From positions 1 through 6,806 of the forward strand of contig JBICIE010000269.1 in NCBI GenBank assembly GCA_043101635.1: a stretch of DNA of 6,806 bases, given 5' to 3'. Position 1 is the first letter of the stretch, and every line of letters starts with the position of its first letter. A model generated the notes under the pieces. It saw nothing but the letters and a program-made list of their open reading frames with translations. It was not told the origin of the DNA and did not search any database. The stretch comes from CAYMJK01 sp043101635 (GTDB lineage Bacteria; Planctomycetota; Phycisphaerae; Phycisphaerales; UBA1924). Shown one piece after another: positions 1 through 6,158 of the stretch. A program made the position numbers and the translations under genes.

Positions 1-771
1 GTCGATGTCCTCTTCGGCTTGCCCTACATCCTGCTGGTCGTCCTGCTGGCGGTCGCCTCGGATGCCGCCGTCCGCCAGTACATCAGCCGCTCCAAGCCCC
101 GGGTCGCCTGGGTCGAAGCCCAGGCCGAGCGCCTCCGCAGCGACTTCGATCTCGCGGCGCCGGACCTGGAGCGGCCGCCACCGCCGGGCTCACCGCTCCA
201 AGGCGCCCTGCTCGAACTCTGGCGGTCCGGCGAGCCGATCGATCCCGAGGCCTCGGTCCAGACCGTCCTCGAACAGGCCGCCATCGGGCGCTACCCCCCG
301 CGCACCATCTCCGAAGGCCGCCGCATGGCCATCGACGTGATCATCCTCCTCGTCGCCATCGGCGGCGTGAGCTGGCTGACCATGGCCCGCGTCATCCGCG
401 GCCAGGTGCTGTCGCTGAAGCACCAGCCCTTCCTGGAGGCCGCCCGGGCCATGGGCGCGCCGGCCCGCCGCCAGTTCGCACGCCATCTGCTGCCGAATCT
501 CCTCGGCCCGATCATCGTCTACGCCACCCTCACAGTGCCGCTGGCCATCCTGCAGGAGTCGTTCCTGAGCTTCCTGGGCATCGGCGTCAAGCCCCCGCTC
601 CCCAGTTGGGGCAACCTCGCCGCCGATGGCCTGGTCGAACTCAACCCGTACAAGAGCCACTGGTGGCTGCTGCTGTTTCCCTGCCTTATGCTGGGGTCCA
701 CCCTGCTGGCGCTGAATTTCGTCGGCGAGGGACTTCGGGAGGCGTTCGACCCCAAACGGGCGCGGCGGTAA
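1..771 (+). CDS. OppC-like ABC transporter permease, 3' part (5' end outside window)
   Basis: This is the C-terminal part of an inner-membrane permease subunit of a peptide-type ABC importer. The frame is open to the left edge (256 codons visible, TAA stop), so the true start lies upstream; a TTG at 19 falls inside a membrane helix and is not a credible start. Visible parts by codon: a hydrophobic helix at 3-19 with the conserved Pro (LPYILLVVLL); a polar, Pro-rich insert at about 22-107; a helix at about 110-127 ending in the ARVIRG motif; the cytoplasmic EAA loop that contacts the ATPase, from codon 146 (EAARAMG...RHLLPN); then two more helices. The ESFLSFLGIG...PSWG block and the ending GEGLREAFDPK are typical of OppC/DppC, closest by memory to OppC. 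The insert sits between canonical helices 3 and 4, where family members normally have only a short loop. The next gene follows after 38 bases, so co-transcription is likely. Family assignment is firm; the substrate is unknown. Confidence 0.93.
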   Translation, partial: VDVLFGLPYILLVVLLAVASDAAVRQYISRSKPRVAWVEAQAERLRSDFDLAAPDLERPPPPGSPLQGALLELWRSGEPIDPEASVQTVLEQAAIGRYPPRTISEGRRMAIDVIILLVAIGGVSWLTMARVIRGQVLSLKHQPFLEAARAMGAPARRQFARHLLPNLLGPIIVYATLTVPLAILQESFLSFLGIGVKPPLPSWGNLAADGLVELNPYKSHWWLLLFPCLMLGSTLLALNFVGEGLREAFDPKRARR

Positions 772-799
772 GGTTCCTCAAGGGCAATGGCGCCCCGGC

Positions 800-804
800 G
801 GAGG
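800..804 (+). promoter_or_regulatory. Shine-Dalgarno site for the binding-protein gene
   Basis: GGAGG lies five bases before the ATG at 810. It decides the start: the same frame stays open back to a TTG at 606 inside the preceding permease gene, but only the ATG at 810 has a strong ribosome binding site, and a membrane anchor begins right after it. Confidence 0.8.
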
Positions 805-809
805 TCAAG

Positions 810-2705
810 ATGCAGAACCGGTTCGGCCTCAAGGACTTCGTGACGCTCGTGCTCATCGGCGTGCTGGCGCTGGTGGTCCTGCTGGGCATGTTCCAGGAGG
901 ACCGGCGGTGGCGCGAACTGCAGGACACCGCGGCCCAGCTCGACGAGATCGGCCGCCAGGTCGCCCGCATCCAGCGCACGCTCGACACCGGCGTGGTCGC
1001 CGCCGCGCCCCAGGGCGGAGCGTCCCGCACGCCGGCCGCCCGCGACACCTCCTGGGCCCGCGCCGGCGTCGAGATCACCTGGTCCCAGCCGTGGGACTTC
1101 ACGACCGATCCGTGGGCCCAGTCCGGCTTCGAGGCCGGCGGCGTCTTCACCGAGATCTTCGAGGGCCAGCCCCCGAACCTCACGCCCTATCTCTACGCTG
1201 ATGTCTACGGCCGGCGCGTCGTCGACCTGGTCTGCGAGAGCCTCGGCTGGTACGACCCCGTCGCGCTGACGATGCGCGGCCGCCTCGCCGAGGCCTGGCA
1301 GTACGATACCGGCGGCATGTGGCTGCGCGTCAAGCTCCGAGATGACGCCCGCTTCTCCACCGGCGATCCCGTCACCGCCGAGGATGTCCGCTGGACCCAC
1401 GACGATCTGCTCTACAACCCGCAGGTCGAGGCCGAGCGCTTCCGCTCCGTCTACACCGCAGTCGCCGACATCGAGGTGCTCGGCGACAAGGTGCTCGAGT
1501 TCACCTTCAAGGAGCCGCGCTTCGACAACTTCGACCAGGCCTTCGGCTTCAAGGTCCTGCCCAAGGCCGTCTACTCCACGTGGCTGGAATCGATCGCCAC
1601 CTTCAACCAGTCCACCGCGCTGCTCGTGGGCTCCGGGCCGTTCAAGATGGAGCGGATGGACCCCGACAACCAGTGGACCCCGCCCTCCGACATCCGCCTC
1701 GTGCGCAACGACCTGTACTGGGGCCCGCGCCCGGCCATCGACGGCCTGCGCTTCAAGTCCATCAGCGATGGTGTCGCTCGCCTGACCGCCTACACCAACG
1801 GCGACGGCGACATGATGCGCCCCAGCGCCGAGCAGTACGTCATCAAGTCCACCGATGACGAGTTTACCGGCAAGCACAACCCGCACATGTGGTTCAACAT
1901 GCGCGGCGGCTACTCCTTCATCGCCTGGCAGTGCGGCCCGCGCAACGGCCGCCAGCTCACCCCCTTCCACGATCCGCGCGTGCGACTCGCCATGACGCAC
2001 CTGATCGATCGCGAGCGCATCCGCCGCGACATCAGCAAGAACCTCGTCCGCCCCGCGACCGGTCCCTTCCTCTCCTCCACGCCCCAGGCCGACCCGAACA
2101 TCACGCCCTGGCCGCACGATCCCGAGCGGGCAAAGCAGTTGCTCGAGGAGGCCGGCTGGATCGACCGCGACGCCGACGGCGTCCTCGAGAACGAGCGCGG
2201 CGACGAGTTCGAGTTCGAGTTCACCTTCAGCCAGGGCTCCGAGGGCACCCTCAAGATGGTGACCTACATCCAGAGCGCCTGCGCCGATGTCGGCATCCGT
2301 TGCACGCTGCGCCCCATCGACTGGTCCATTCTCACCTCGATCCTGGACGCCCGCGACTTCGACGCCGTCACCTTCGCATGGTCCGCCTCCGCCCCGGAGA
2401 ACGACCCCAACCAGATCTGGCACAGCAACTCCATCGAGAATCAGGGCGACAACTTCATCCAGTGGGACAGCCCCGACGCCGATCGCCTGATCGAACTCGG
2501 CCGGGCTACGCTCGATTTCGACGAGCGCATGGAGGTCTGGCGCGAACTGCACCGCGTCTTCCACCAGGAGCAGCCCTACACCTTCCTCAGCGAGATCCCC
2601 TGGCTCCGCTTCACCACCAGGCGGACGCACAACTTGCAGGAGTACCCCTCCGGCATCGAGTACCACGAACTCTGGCTCTCCGAGTCGTTGCCCATGCCGA
2701 ACTGA
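810..2705 (+). CDS. Membrane-anchored peptide-type ABC solute-binding protein (SBP family 5)
   Basis: This 631-residue protein is the substrate-capturing subunit, acting on the outer face of the cytoplasmic membrane. Residues 10-28 form one hydrophobic helix with a Lys/Asp just before it. No lipobox Cys follows, and no clear signal peptidase site is visible, so it is probably an uncleaved anchor. Residues 29-59 (EDRRWRELQDTAAQLDEI...) look like a short coiled coil, and 60-83 is an Ala-rich linker. The binding core starts near 84 and carries SBP_bac_5 hallmarks: FSTGDPVTAEDV at 182-193, a LLEEAGW block at 444-450 followed by an acidic DxDxDG loop at 452-457, and a C-terminal EQPYTF segment. 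Length is somewhat above the usual 500-600 because of the anchor. It sits between two permease genes, 38 and 24 bases away, so it is likely co-transcribed. Peptide is the default substrate for the family; sugars, nickel and other ligands also occur, so specificity is open. Confidence 0.95.
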   Translation: MQNRFGLKDFVTLVLIGVLALVVLLGMFQEDRRWRELQDTAAQLDEIGRQVARIQRTLDTGVVAAAPQGGASRTPAARDTSWARAGVEITWSQPWDFTTDPWAQSGFEAGGVFTEIFEGQPPNLTPYLYADVYGRRVVDLVCESLGWYDPVALTMRGRLAEAWQYDTGGMWLRVKLRDDARFSTGDPVTAEDVRWTHDDLLYNPQVEAERFRSVYTAVADIEVLGDKVLEFTFKEPRFDNFDQAFGFKVLPKAVYSTWLESIATFNQSTALLVGSGPFKMERMDPDNQWTPPSDIRLVRNDLYWGPRPAIDGLRFKSISDGVARLTAYTNGDGDMMRPSAEQYVIKSTDDEFTGKHNPHMWFNMRGGYSFIAWQCGPRNGRQLTPFHDPRVRLAMTHLIDRERIRRDISKNLVRPATGPFLSSTPQADPNITPWPHDPERAKQLLEEAGWIDRDADGVLENERGDEFEFEFTFSQGSEGTLKMVTYIQSACADVGIRCTLRPIDWSILTSILDARDFDAVTFAWSASAPENDPNQIWHSNSIENQGDNFIQWDSPDADRLIELGRATLDFDERMEVWRELHRVFHQEQPYTFLSEIPWLRFTTRRTHNLQEYPSGIEYHELWLSESLPMPN

Positions 2706-2713
2706 CCGGCCCC

Positions 2714-2717
2714 GGAG
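2714..2717 (+). promoter_or_regulatory. Weak, distant Shine-Dalgarno candidate for the B-type permease
   Basis: GGAG lies 12 bases before the ATG at 2730, farther than usual. No closer site is present in the 24-base gap after the binding-protein stop, so initiation may rely partly on ribosomes finishing the upstream gene. Confidence 0.35.
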
Positions 2718-2729
2718 CCGAGCCACGCT

Positions 2730-4256
2730 ATGGGCGCATATCTCACACGCCGTCTGCTGCTCATGATCCCGACGCTCATCGGGATGACCTTTCTCATCTT
2801 CATGCTCATCGCGCTGAGCCCCGGCGGCATCGGCGCCGCCCTGCGCGTCTCCGGCGGCGGCCAGATGGACGCCTCCAACCGCGCCACCCAGCAGGCCTAC
2901 CTCGAGGATCGCTACGGCCTCGACGCCCCCGTCGTCCTCCAGTACGTCCGATGGCTCGGTCGCGTCAGCCCGATCCGCTTCGGCACGCGCGATCAGATCG
3001 GCCCCGCCGGCGACCGCATCCGTCCCCCCAAGCCCATCAAGATGCCGGTGCTGTGGCAGTGGTTCGCAGACGACCTGCCCGAGCCCCCCGACGCCCCGCC
3101 CGTCGACTTCCGGGACGCCTCCCCCGAGGAGCGAGCCTCGGTCTACCGGCGCGCCGCCGACGACTACGCCCGGGCCCGCAACGGCTACATCGCCCAGAGC
3201 ATCGCCGTCAGCCTCAAGATCGGCGAGTACTTCAAGGACATCGGCCGCCCCCGCCTCGTCGCCGCCGATGGCAAGGTCAGGCCAGATCGCGCCGCCGCCG
3301 TCGAGCCGGACCGCTCCCATCCGCTCTGGGACGAGATCGCCGCCGAGGGCGCAAAGATGATGGCCGCCTACGCCGAGTCCATCGCGGCCCGCGAGCGCCT
3401 GGCCGCGGTCTTCGCCGCCCGTCCCTTTGCCCAGTCCGGCGTCGGGATCATCCCCGGCCTGCTGAGCCTCGACAAGCCGGATCTCGGCGTCTCCTTCAGC
3501 CGCAAGGAGCCGGTCGGGCGCCTCATCGCCCGCGCCCTGCCCGTCACGCTGATGCTCAACCTCATCGCGTTTCCCATCATCTACATCGTCGCGATCCCAT
3601 CCGGCATGCTCGCCGCGACGCGCCAGGGCAGTCTCTTCGACATCGGCTCCGGCGCCACGTTCGTTGCCCTGTGGTCCATCCCCATCGTCTGGGCCGGCGT
3701 GCTCGCCGTTGGCTTCCTGGCAAACGACCAGTATCTCGGCGCCTTCCCGGTTGCCGGCTTGCACGATGCCGACGCGCGCCACTTCACCTTCCTGCCGACC
3801 ACGATTGACGGCCACTGGCATCGCGGCTACCTGCTCGACACCCTCTGGCACATCTGCCTGCCGGTCGCCTGCCTCACCTACACCGGCTTCGCCATCCTCA
3901 GCAAGCAGACTCGCGCAGCCATGCTCGACAATTTCAACGCCGATTACGTCCGCACCGCCAAGGCCAAGGGCGTCCCCGGCCGCGACATCGTCTTCCGCCA
4001 TGTCTTTCGCAACAGCCTGCTCCCGCTGATCACGCTCTTCGTGAGCATCTTCCCGGCCATGCTCGCCGGCTCGGTCGTCATCGAACGGATTTTCAGCATC
4101 CCCGGCATGGGCAGCATGGTGATCGAGGCCATCTACCTGCGCGATCGGGAACTGCTGCTGGCAAACGCCATGATCATCGGGCTCGTCAACATGCTCGCCC
4201 TGCTGCTGGCGGATGTGCTCTACGCCCTTGCCGACCCCCGGATTACCTACGACTGA
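2730..4256 (+). CDS. DppB/YejB-like ABC transporter permease with large extracytoplasmic insert
   Basis: This 508-residue inner-membrane protein is one half of the translocation channel; DppB/OppB/YejB proteins usually have 300-365 residues. The N-terminus (MGAYLTRRLLLMIPTLIGMT, membrane helix about 9-29, then LSPGG) is the classic B-type start and recalls YejB. The conserved RYGLDAPVVLQYVRWLG block ends near 78, and its normal continuation, DLGVSFSRKEPV, resumes at about 251. Between them lie about 170 extra, mostly charged and helical residues on the predicted outer side. Further helices fall at about 272-296, 307-331, 375-393, 433-451 and 478-500. The EAA loop that docks the ATPase starts at 405 (DYVRTAKAKGV...FRHVFRN), and the protein ends DPRITYD as is typical. 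A segment before the LWHICLPV helix is also somewhat enlarged, as in YejB. The stop overlaps the next gene start by one base, which fits tight coupling of the two permease halves. Confidence 0.95.
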   Translation: MGAYLTRRLLLMIPTLIGMTFLIFMLIALSPGGIGAALRVSGGGQMDASNRATQQAYLEDRYGLDAPVVLQYVRWLGRVSPIRFGTRDQIGPAGDRIRPPKPIKMPVLWQWFADDLPEPPDAPPVDFRDASPEERASVYRRAADDYARARNGYIAQSIAVSLKIGEYFKDIGRPRLVAADGKVRPDRAAAVEPDRSHPLWDEIAAEGAKMMAAYAESIAARERLAAVFAARPFAQSGVGIIPGLLSLDKPDLGVSFSRKEPVGRLIARALPVTLMLNLIAFPIIYIVAIPSGMLAATRQGSLFDIGSGATFVALWSIPIVWAGVLAVGFLANDQYLGAFPVAGLHDADARHFTFLPTTIDGHWHRGYLLDTLWHICLPVACLTYTGFAILSKQTRAAMLDNFNADYVRTAKAKGVPGRDIVFRHVFRNSLLPLITLFVSIFPAMLAGSVVIERIFSIPGMGSMVIEAIYLRDRELLLANAMIIGLVNMLALLLADVLYALADPRITYD

Positions 4257-4258
4257 TG
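4254..4258 (+). promoter_or_regulatory. TGATG stop-start overlap (translational coupling)
   Basis: The TGA of the B-type permease (4254-4256) shares its last base with the ATG of the C-type permease (4256-4258). No Shine-Dalgarno motif is apparent just upstream, so re-initiation by the terminating ribosome is the likely route, giving near-equal amounts of the two channel halves. Confidence 0.7.
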
Positions 4259-6019
4259 ACGACTGCAACCTCCAAACCGGACTCGGCGTTCGCCCAGACT
4301 CCCGGCGAACTCGATCGCGTCACCGGCGTGCACCTCATGCAGGGTGTCGGGCATCGCCCCGCCAGGGGATTCTGGGCCGACGCATGGAGCCAGGTGCTCC
4401 ATCGGCGCGGCGCGGTCGCCGGAATCATCTGGATTTCCATTGTCGCCTTCTTCGCCATCTTTGCGCCCTTCGTCGCCAACGGCCGCCCGATCCTCATGCG
4501 CACCGGCGAGGGCGCAGACAGCGCGCTGATCTCCCCCATGCTCCGCGGCCTGACCGCCATTGACATCATGCTCGTCGTCGGCGCCGTTGCCGGCCTGGCC
4601 TGGATGCTCTGGCCCCGCGGCCCGGCCCGCTCCTTCCGCATCGCCACGCTGATCGTCGCTTCCCTGCAGGCGGGACTCATCGCCCTCGCCGCCACCATCG
4701 TCGAGCAGCGCGTCAGCGGCTCCGGCGTCAGCGACCGAGTCCGCGCCATGGAGCAGAGCGACGCCTTCGTCCCGATCGCCTCCGCCATCATCGCCATCTG
4801 CTGCTCGGCGCCCTTCCTGCTGATCAGTCCGATCCGCTCCATGCTCCGGCGCGCCGCGGCGGTGGCCGGCGTCGGTCTCGTCTGCGCCATCATCATCGCC
4901 TCGGCCTGGAAGCCGCCCCTGGAGCGCTTCGACTACATCGCCCGCGTCGCCCGCGGCGAGGCGGCCGCGACCTACACGGTCATCCCCTTCTCGCCGCGCC
5001 AGGGCTCGACCGCACTCGGCCTCAAGGCCCCGGGCGCAACCCCCTACACCGCCGTCATCTACAGCCTGATCGAGCAGCTCGCCCGCGATCGCGCGGTCGG
5101 TGGCTTCTCCGACGACCCTCGCTGGGAGGCCAACCGCCAGGCGGCCGCGCTCGCGCTGGCGGGAATCGAGGCCGACGCCCAGTTGCTCGACCTGGTCGAG
5201 ACCATCACCCGCGGCAAATCCCGTGAACTGCCCGCCGCCTCCGACCAGCTCATGGCCGACCTGCGCGCCGCCAGCGCTGCCGGCGAAGTCCAGACCGCCG
5301 CCGATGTCGTCCGGTGGTTTCAGGACCGACCCGCGCCCAGGTTCCTGCTCGGCACCGACTCGCTCGGCCAGGACATGCTCTCGCAGCTCCTGCACGCCTG
5401 CCGCCTGTCCATCTCCATCGGCCTGGTTTCCACCGGCATTGCTGTCGTCATCGGCGTGACGATGGGCGCGCTGATGGGCTACTTCGGCGGCTGGGTTGAC
5501 ATGCTGCTCTACCGCGTCGTGGAAGTCTTCATGGCCGTGCCCGTGCTCTTCCTGCTCATCGTCGCCGCCGCTGTGCTGCCCCGCAATACCTACGTCATGA
5601 TGGCCATCATCGGCGGCTTCACATGGACCGGCGCTGCGCGCTTCGTGCGCGCCGAGTTCTACAAGCTCCGAGGCCAGGACTTCGTCCAGAGCGCCCGCGC
5701 TGTCGGCCTGCCGCTGCGCTCCGTGCTCTTCCGCCACATGCTCCCCAACGGCGTCACGCCGGTGCTGGTCGAGGCCTCCTTCGCCATCGCCGCGGCGATC
5801 CTCATCGAGGCCGTCATCAGCTTCCTCGGCTTCGGCCCCGCCAACCAGCCGAGCTGGGGCCGCCTGCTGGCCGACGCCACCAATCAGGTCGGCGAGTTCG
5901 TCTGGTGGCTCGCTGTCTTCCCCGGCTTTGCCATCTTCCTCACCGTCCTCTCCTACAACCTGATCGGCGAAGCCCTCCGCGACGCCATCGACCCCAAGCT
6001 CAAGAAGGCAAGAGTGTGA
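4256..6019 (+). CDS. DppC/YejE-like ABC transporter permease with extra membrane helices
   Basis: This 587-residue inner-membrane protein is the second channel half; family members usually have about 290-345 residues. A roughly 50-residue cytoplasmic N-terminus leads to helix 1 (RRGAVAGIIWISIVAFFAIF, about 51-74). The family motif LLGTDSLGQDMLSQLLHA resumes only at about 364. The extra stretch of about 285 residues contains four predicted helices (100-119, 128-149, 171-190, 199-218). Arg-rich turns at 121-128 and 194-199 would face the cytoplasm, so the even number keeps the normal topology. A soluble helical part follows at about 219-361. The canonical core then runs to the end: helices near 388-409, 424-441, 446-463, 502-523 and 549-571, an EAA-type loop at 477-498 with Gln478 in the usual Glu place (QSARAVG...RHMLPN), and the ending GEALRDAIDPKLKK. 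The VRAEF...RHMLPN stretch resembles YejE. It pairs with the overlapping B-type gene just upstream. Confidence 0.95.
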   Translation: MTTATSKPDSAFAQTPGELDRVTGVHLMQGVGHRPARGFWADAWSQVLHRRGAVAGIIWISIVAFFAIFAPFVANGRPILMRTGEGADSALISPMLRGLTAIDIMLVVGAVAGLAWMLWPRGPARSFRIATLIVASLQAGLIALAATIVEQRVSGSGVSDRVRAMEQSDAFVPIASAIIAICCSAPFLLISPIRSMLRRAAAVAGVGLVCAIIIASAWKPPLERFDYIARVARGEAAATYTVIPFSPRQGSTALGLKAPGATPYTAVIYSLIEQLARDRAVGGFSDDPRWEANRQAAALALAGIEADAQLLDLVETITRGKSRELPAASDQLMADLRAASAAGEVQTAADVVRWFQDRPAPRFLLGTDSLGQDMLSQLLHACRLSISIGLVSTGIAVVIGVTMGALMGYFGGWVDMLLYRVVEVFMAVPVLFLLIVAAAVLPRNTYVMMAIIGGFTWTGAARFVRAEFYKLRGQDFVQSARAVGLPLRSVLFRHMLPNGVTPVLVEASFAIAAAILIEAVISFLGFGPANQPSWGRLLADATNQVGEFVWWLAVFPGFAIFLTVLSYNLIGEALRDAIDPKLKKARV

Positions 6020-6025
6020 GAAACA

Positions 6026-6057
6026 GAAGAGACAGAGAGACCGAGAGACGAAAAGAC
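6026..6057 (+). repeat. Left 8-bp tandem array (4 units, consensus NNARAGAC)
   Basis: Four consecutive 8-base units, GAAGAGAC, AGAGAGAC, CGAGAGAC and GAAAAGAC, start seven bases after the stop of the C-type permease. Each unit ends in GAC, and the period is exact. The array is the reverse complement, with a few mismatches, of the array at 6108-6139. Confidence 0.8.
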
Positions 6058-6060
6058 CAG

Positions 6061-6083
6061 GTGCGTGCGCTCTTGTTACGCAC
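6061..6083 (+). repeat. Small inner hairpin in the loop (GTGCGT / ACGCAC)
   Basis: GTGCGT at 6061-6066 is perfectly complementary to ACGCAC at 6078-6083, with an 11-base loop between. It lies inside the loop of the long inverted repeat. Confidence 0.5.
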
Positions 6084-6095
6084 ACACGTTCCGCT

Positions 6096-6105
6096 CGTGG
6101 CCACG
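6096..6105. repeat. Perfect 10-bp palindrome CGTGGCCACG
   Basis: A perfect 10-base palindrome lies just before the right arm of the long inverted repeat. It could be part of the folded element or a protein site; a chance match in GC-rich DNA is also possible. Confidence 0.4.
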
Positions 6106-6107
6106 CC

Positions 6108-6139
6108 GTCTCTTCGTCTCTTCGTCTTTCAGTCTCTTA
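6108..6139 (+). repeat. Right 8-bp tandem array (4 units, consensus GTCTYTNN)
   Basis: Four consecutive 8-base units, GTCTCTTC, GTCTCTTC, GTCTTTCA and GTCTCTTA, form the mirror partner of the left array. The first two copies are identical. The array ends 19 bases before the ATPase start codon. Confidence 0.8.
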
Positions 6140-6149
6140 CCTTCTCGAC

Positions 6150-6153
6150 GGAG
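6150..6153 (+). promoter_or_regulatory. Shine-Dalgarno site for the ATPase gene
   Basis: GGAG lies five bases before the ATG at 6159 and supports that start. The site falls outside the long stem, so it could stay accessible when the hairpin forms. Confidence 0.65.
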
Positions 6154-6158
6154 CCCGC

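Larger units (their letters stand above)
6027..6138 (+). repeat. Long imperfect inverted repeat (31-bp arms, 50-base loop)
   Basis: Arms 6027-6057 and 6108-6138 match as reverse complements at 26 of 31 positions by hand alignment. Two of the five mismatches would be G-U pairs in RNA. The 50-base loop holds a smaller hairpin and a 10-bp palindrome. The whole element fills most of the 139-base gap between permease and ATPase genes, so the operon transcript would carry a large stem-loop here. It could act as an RNA processing or stability element, an attenuator that lowers ATPase output, or a dispersed intergenic repeat (REP/MITE-like). There is no U-tract after the stem, so it is not a classical intrinsic terminator. 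Confidence 0.75.

Noticed and set aside
787..789. ATG just before the binding-protein gene
   Set aside because: It is out of frame with the binding protein and has no suitable ribosome site or sensible reading frame.
606..809. N-terminal extension of the binding protein from a TTG at 606
   Set aside because: It would overlap the end of the upstream permease by over 160 bases and place polar residues before the membrane anchor. The ATG at 810 has a strong ribosome site.
2205..2222. Three tandem copies of GAGTTC
   Set aside because: They lie in frame within the binding protein and encode alternating Glu-Phe, most simply a beta strand in the core; no sign of repeat variation or a separate function.
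1889..3808. A 639-codon plus-strand open frame crossing two genes
   Set aside because: It is shifted relative to two well supported genes and its translation is almost entirely Arg, Pro, His and Ala, as expected of a shadow frame in GC-rich coding DNA.
519..4268. A 1249-codon open frame on the minus strand, antisense to three genes
   Set aside because: Its codons are exactly aligned with the plus-strand codons of the binding-protein and B-type permease genes, so it can be stopped only where those genes use TTA, CTA or TCA, which such GC-rich genes avoid. The translation is low-complexity (Gly, Ala, Asp, Glu, His, Val) with no recognisable domain.
4247..6085. A 612-codon open frame on the minus strand, antisense to the C-type permease
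   Set aside because: It is codon-aligned with the plus-strand gene for the same reason and gives a biased Gly/Ala/Asp/Glu-rich translation. Its first residues only read through the GA/CT repeat.
6027..6140. Intrinsic transcription terminator after the C-type permease
   Set aside because: The stem is long, but no T-run follows the right arm, and the ATPase gene that completes the importer starts only 20 bases later, so full termination here would make little sense.
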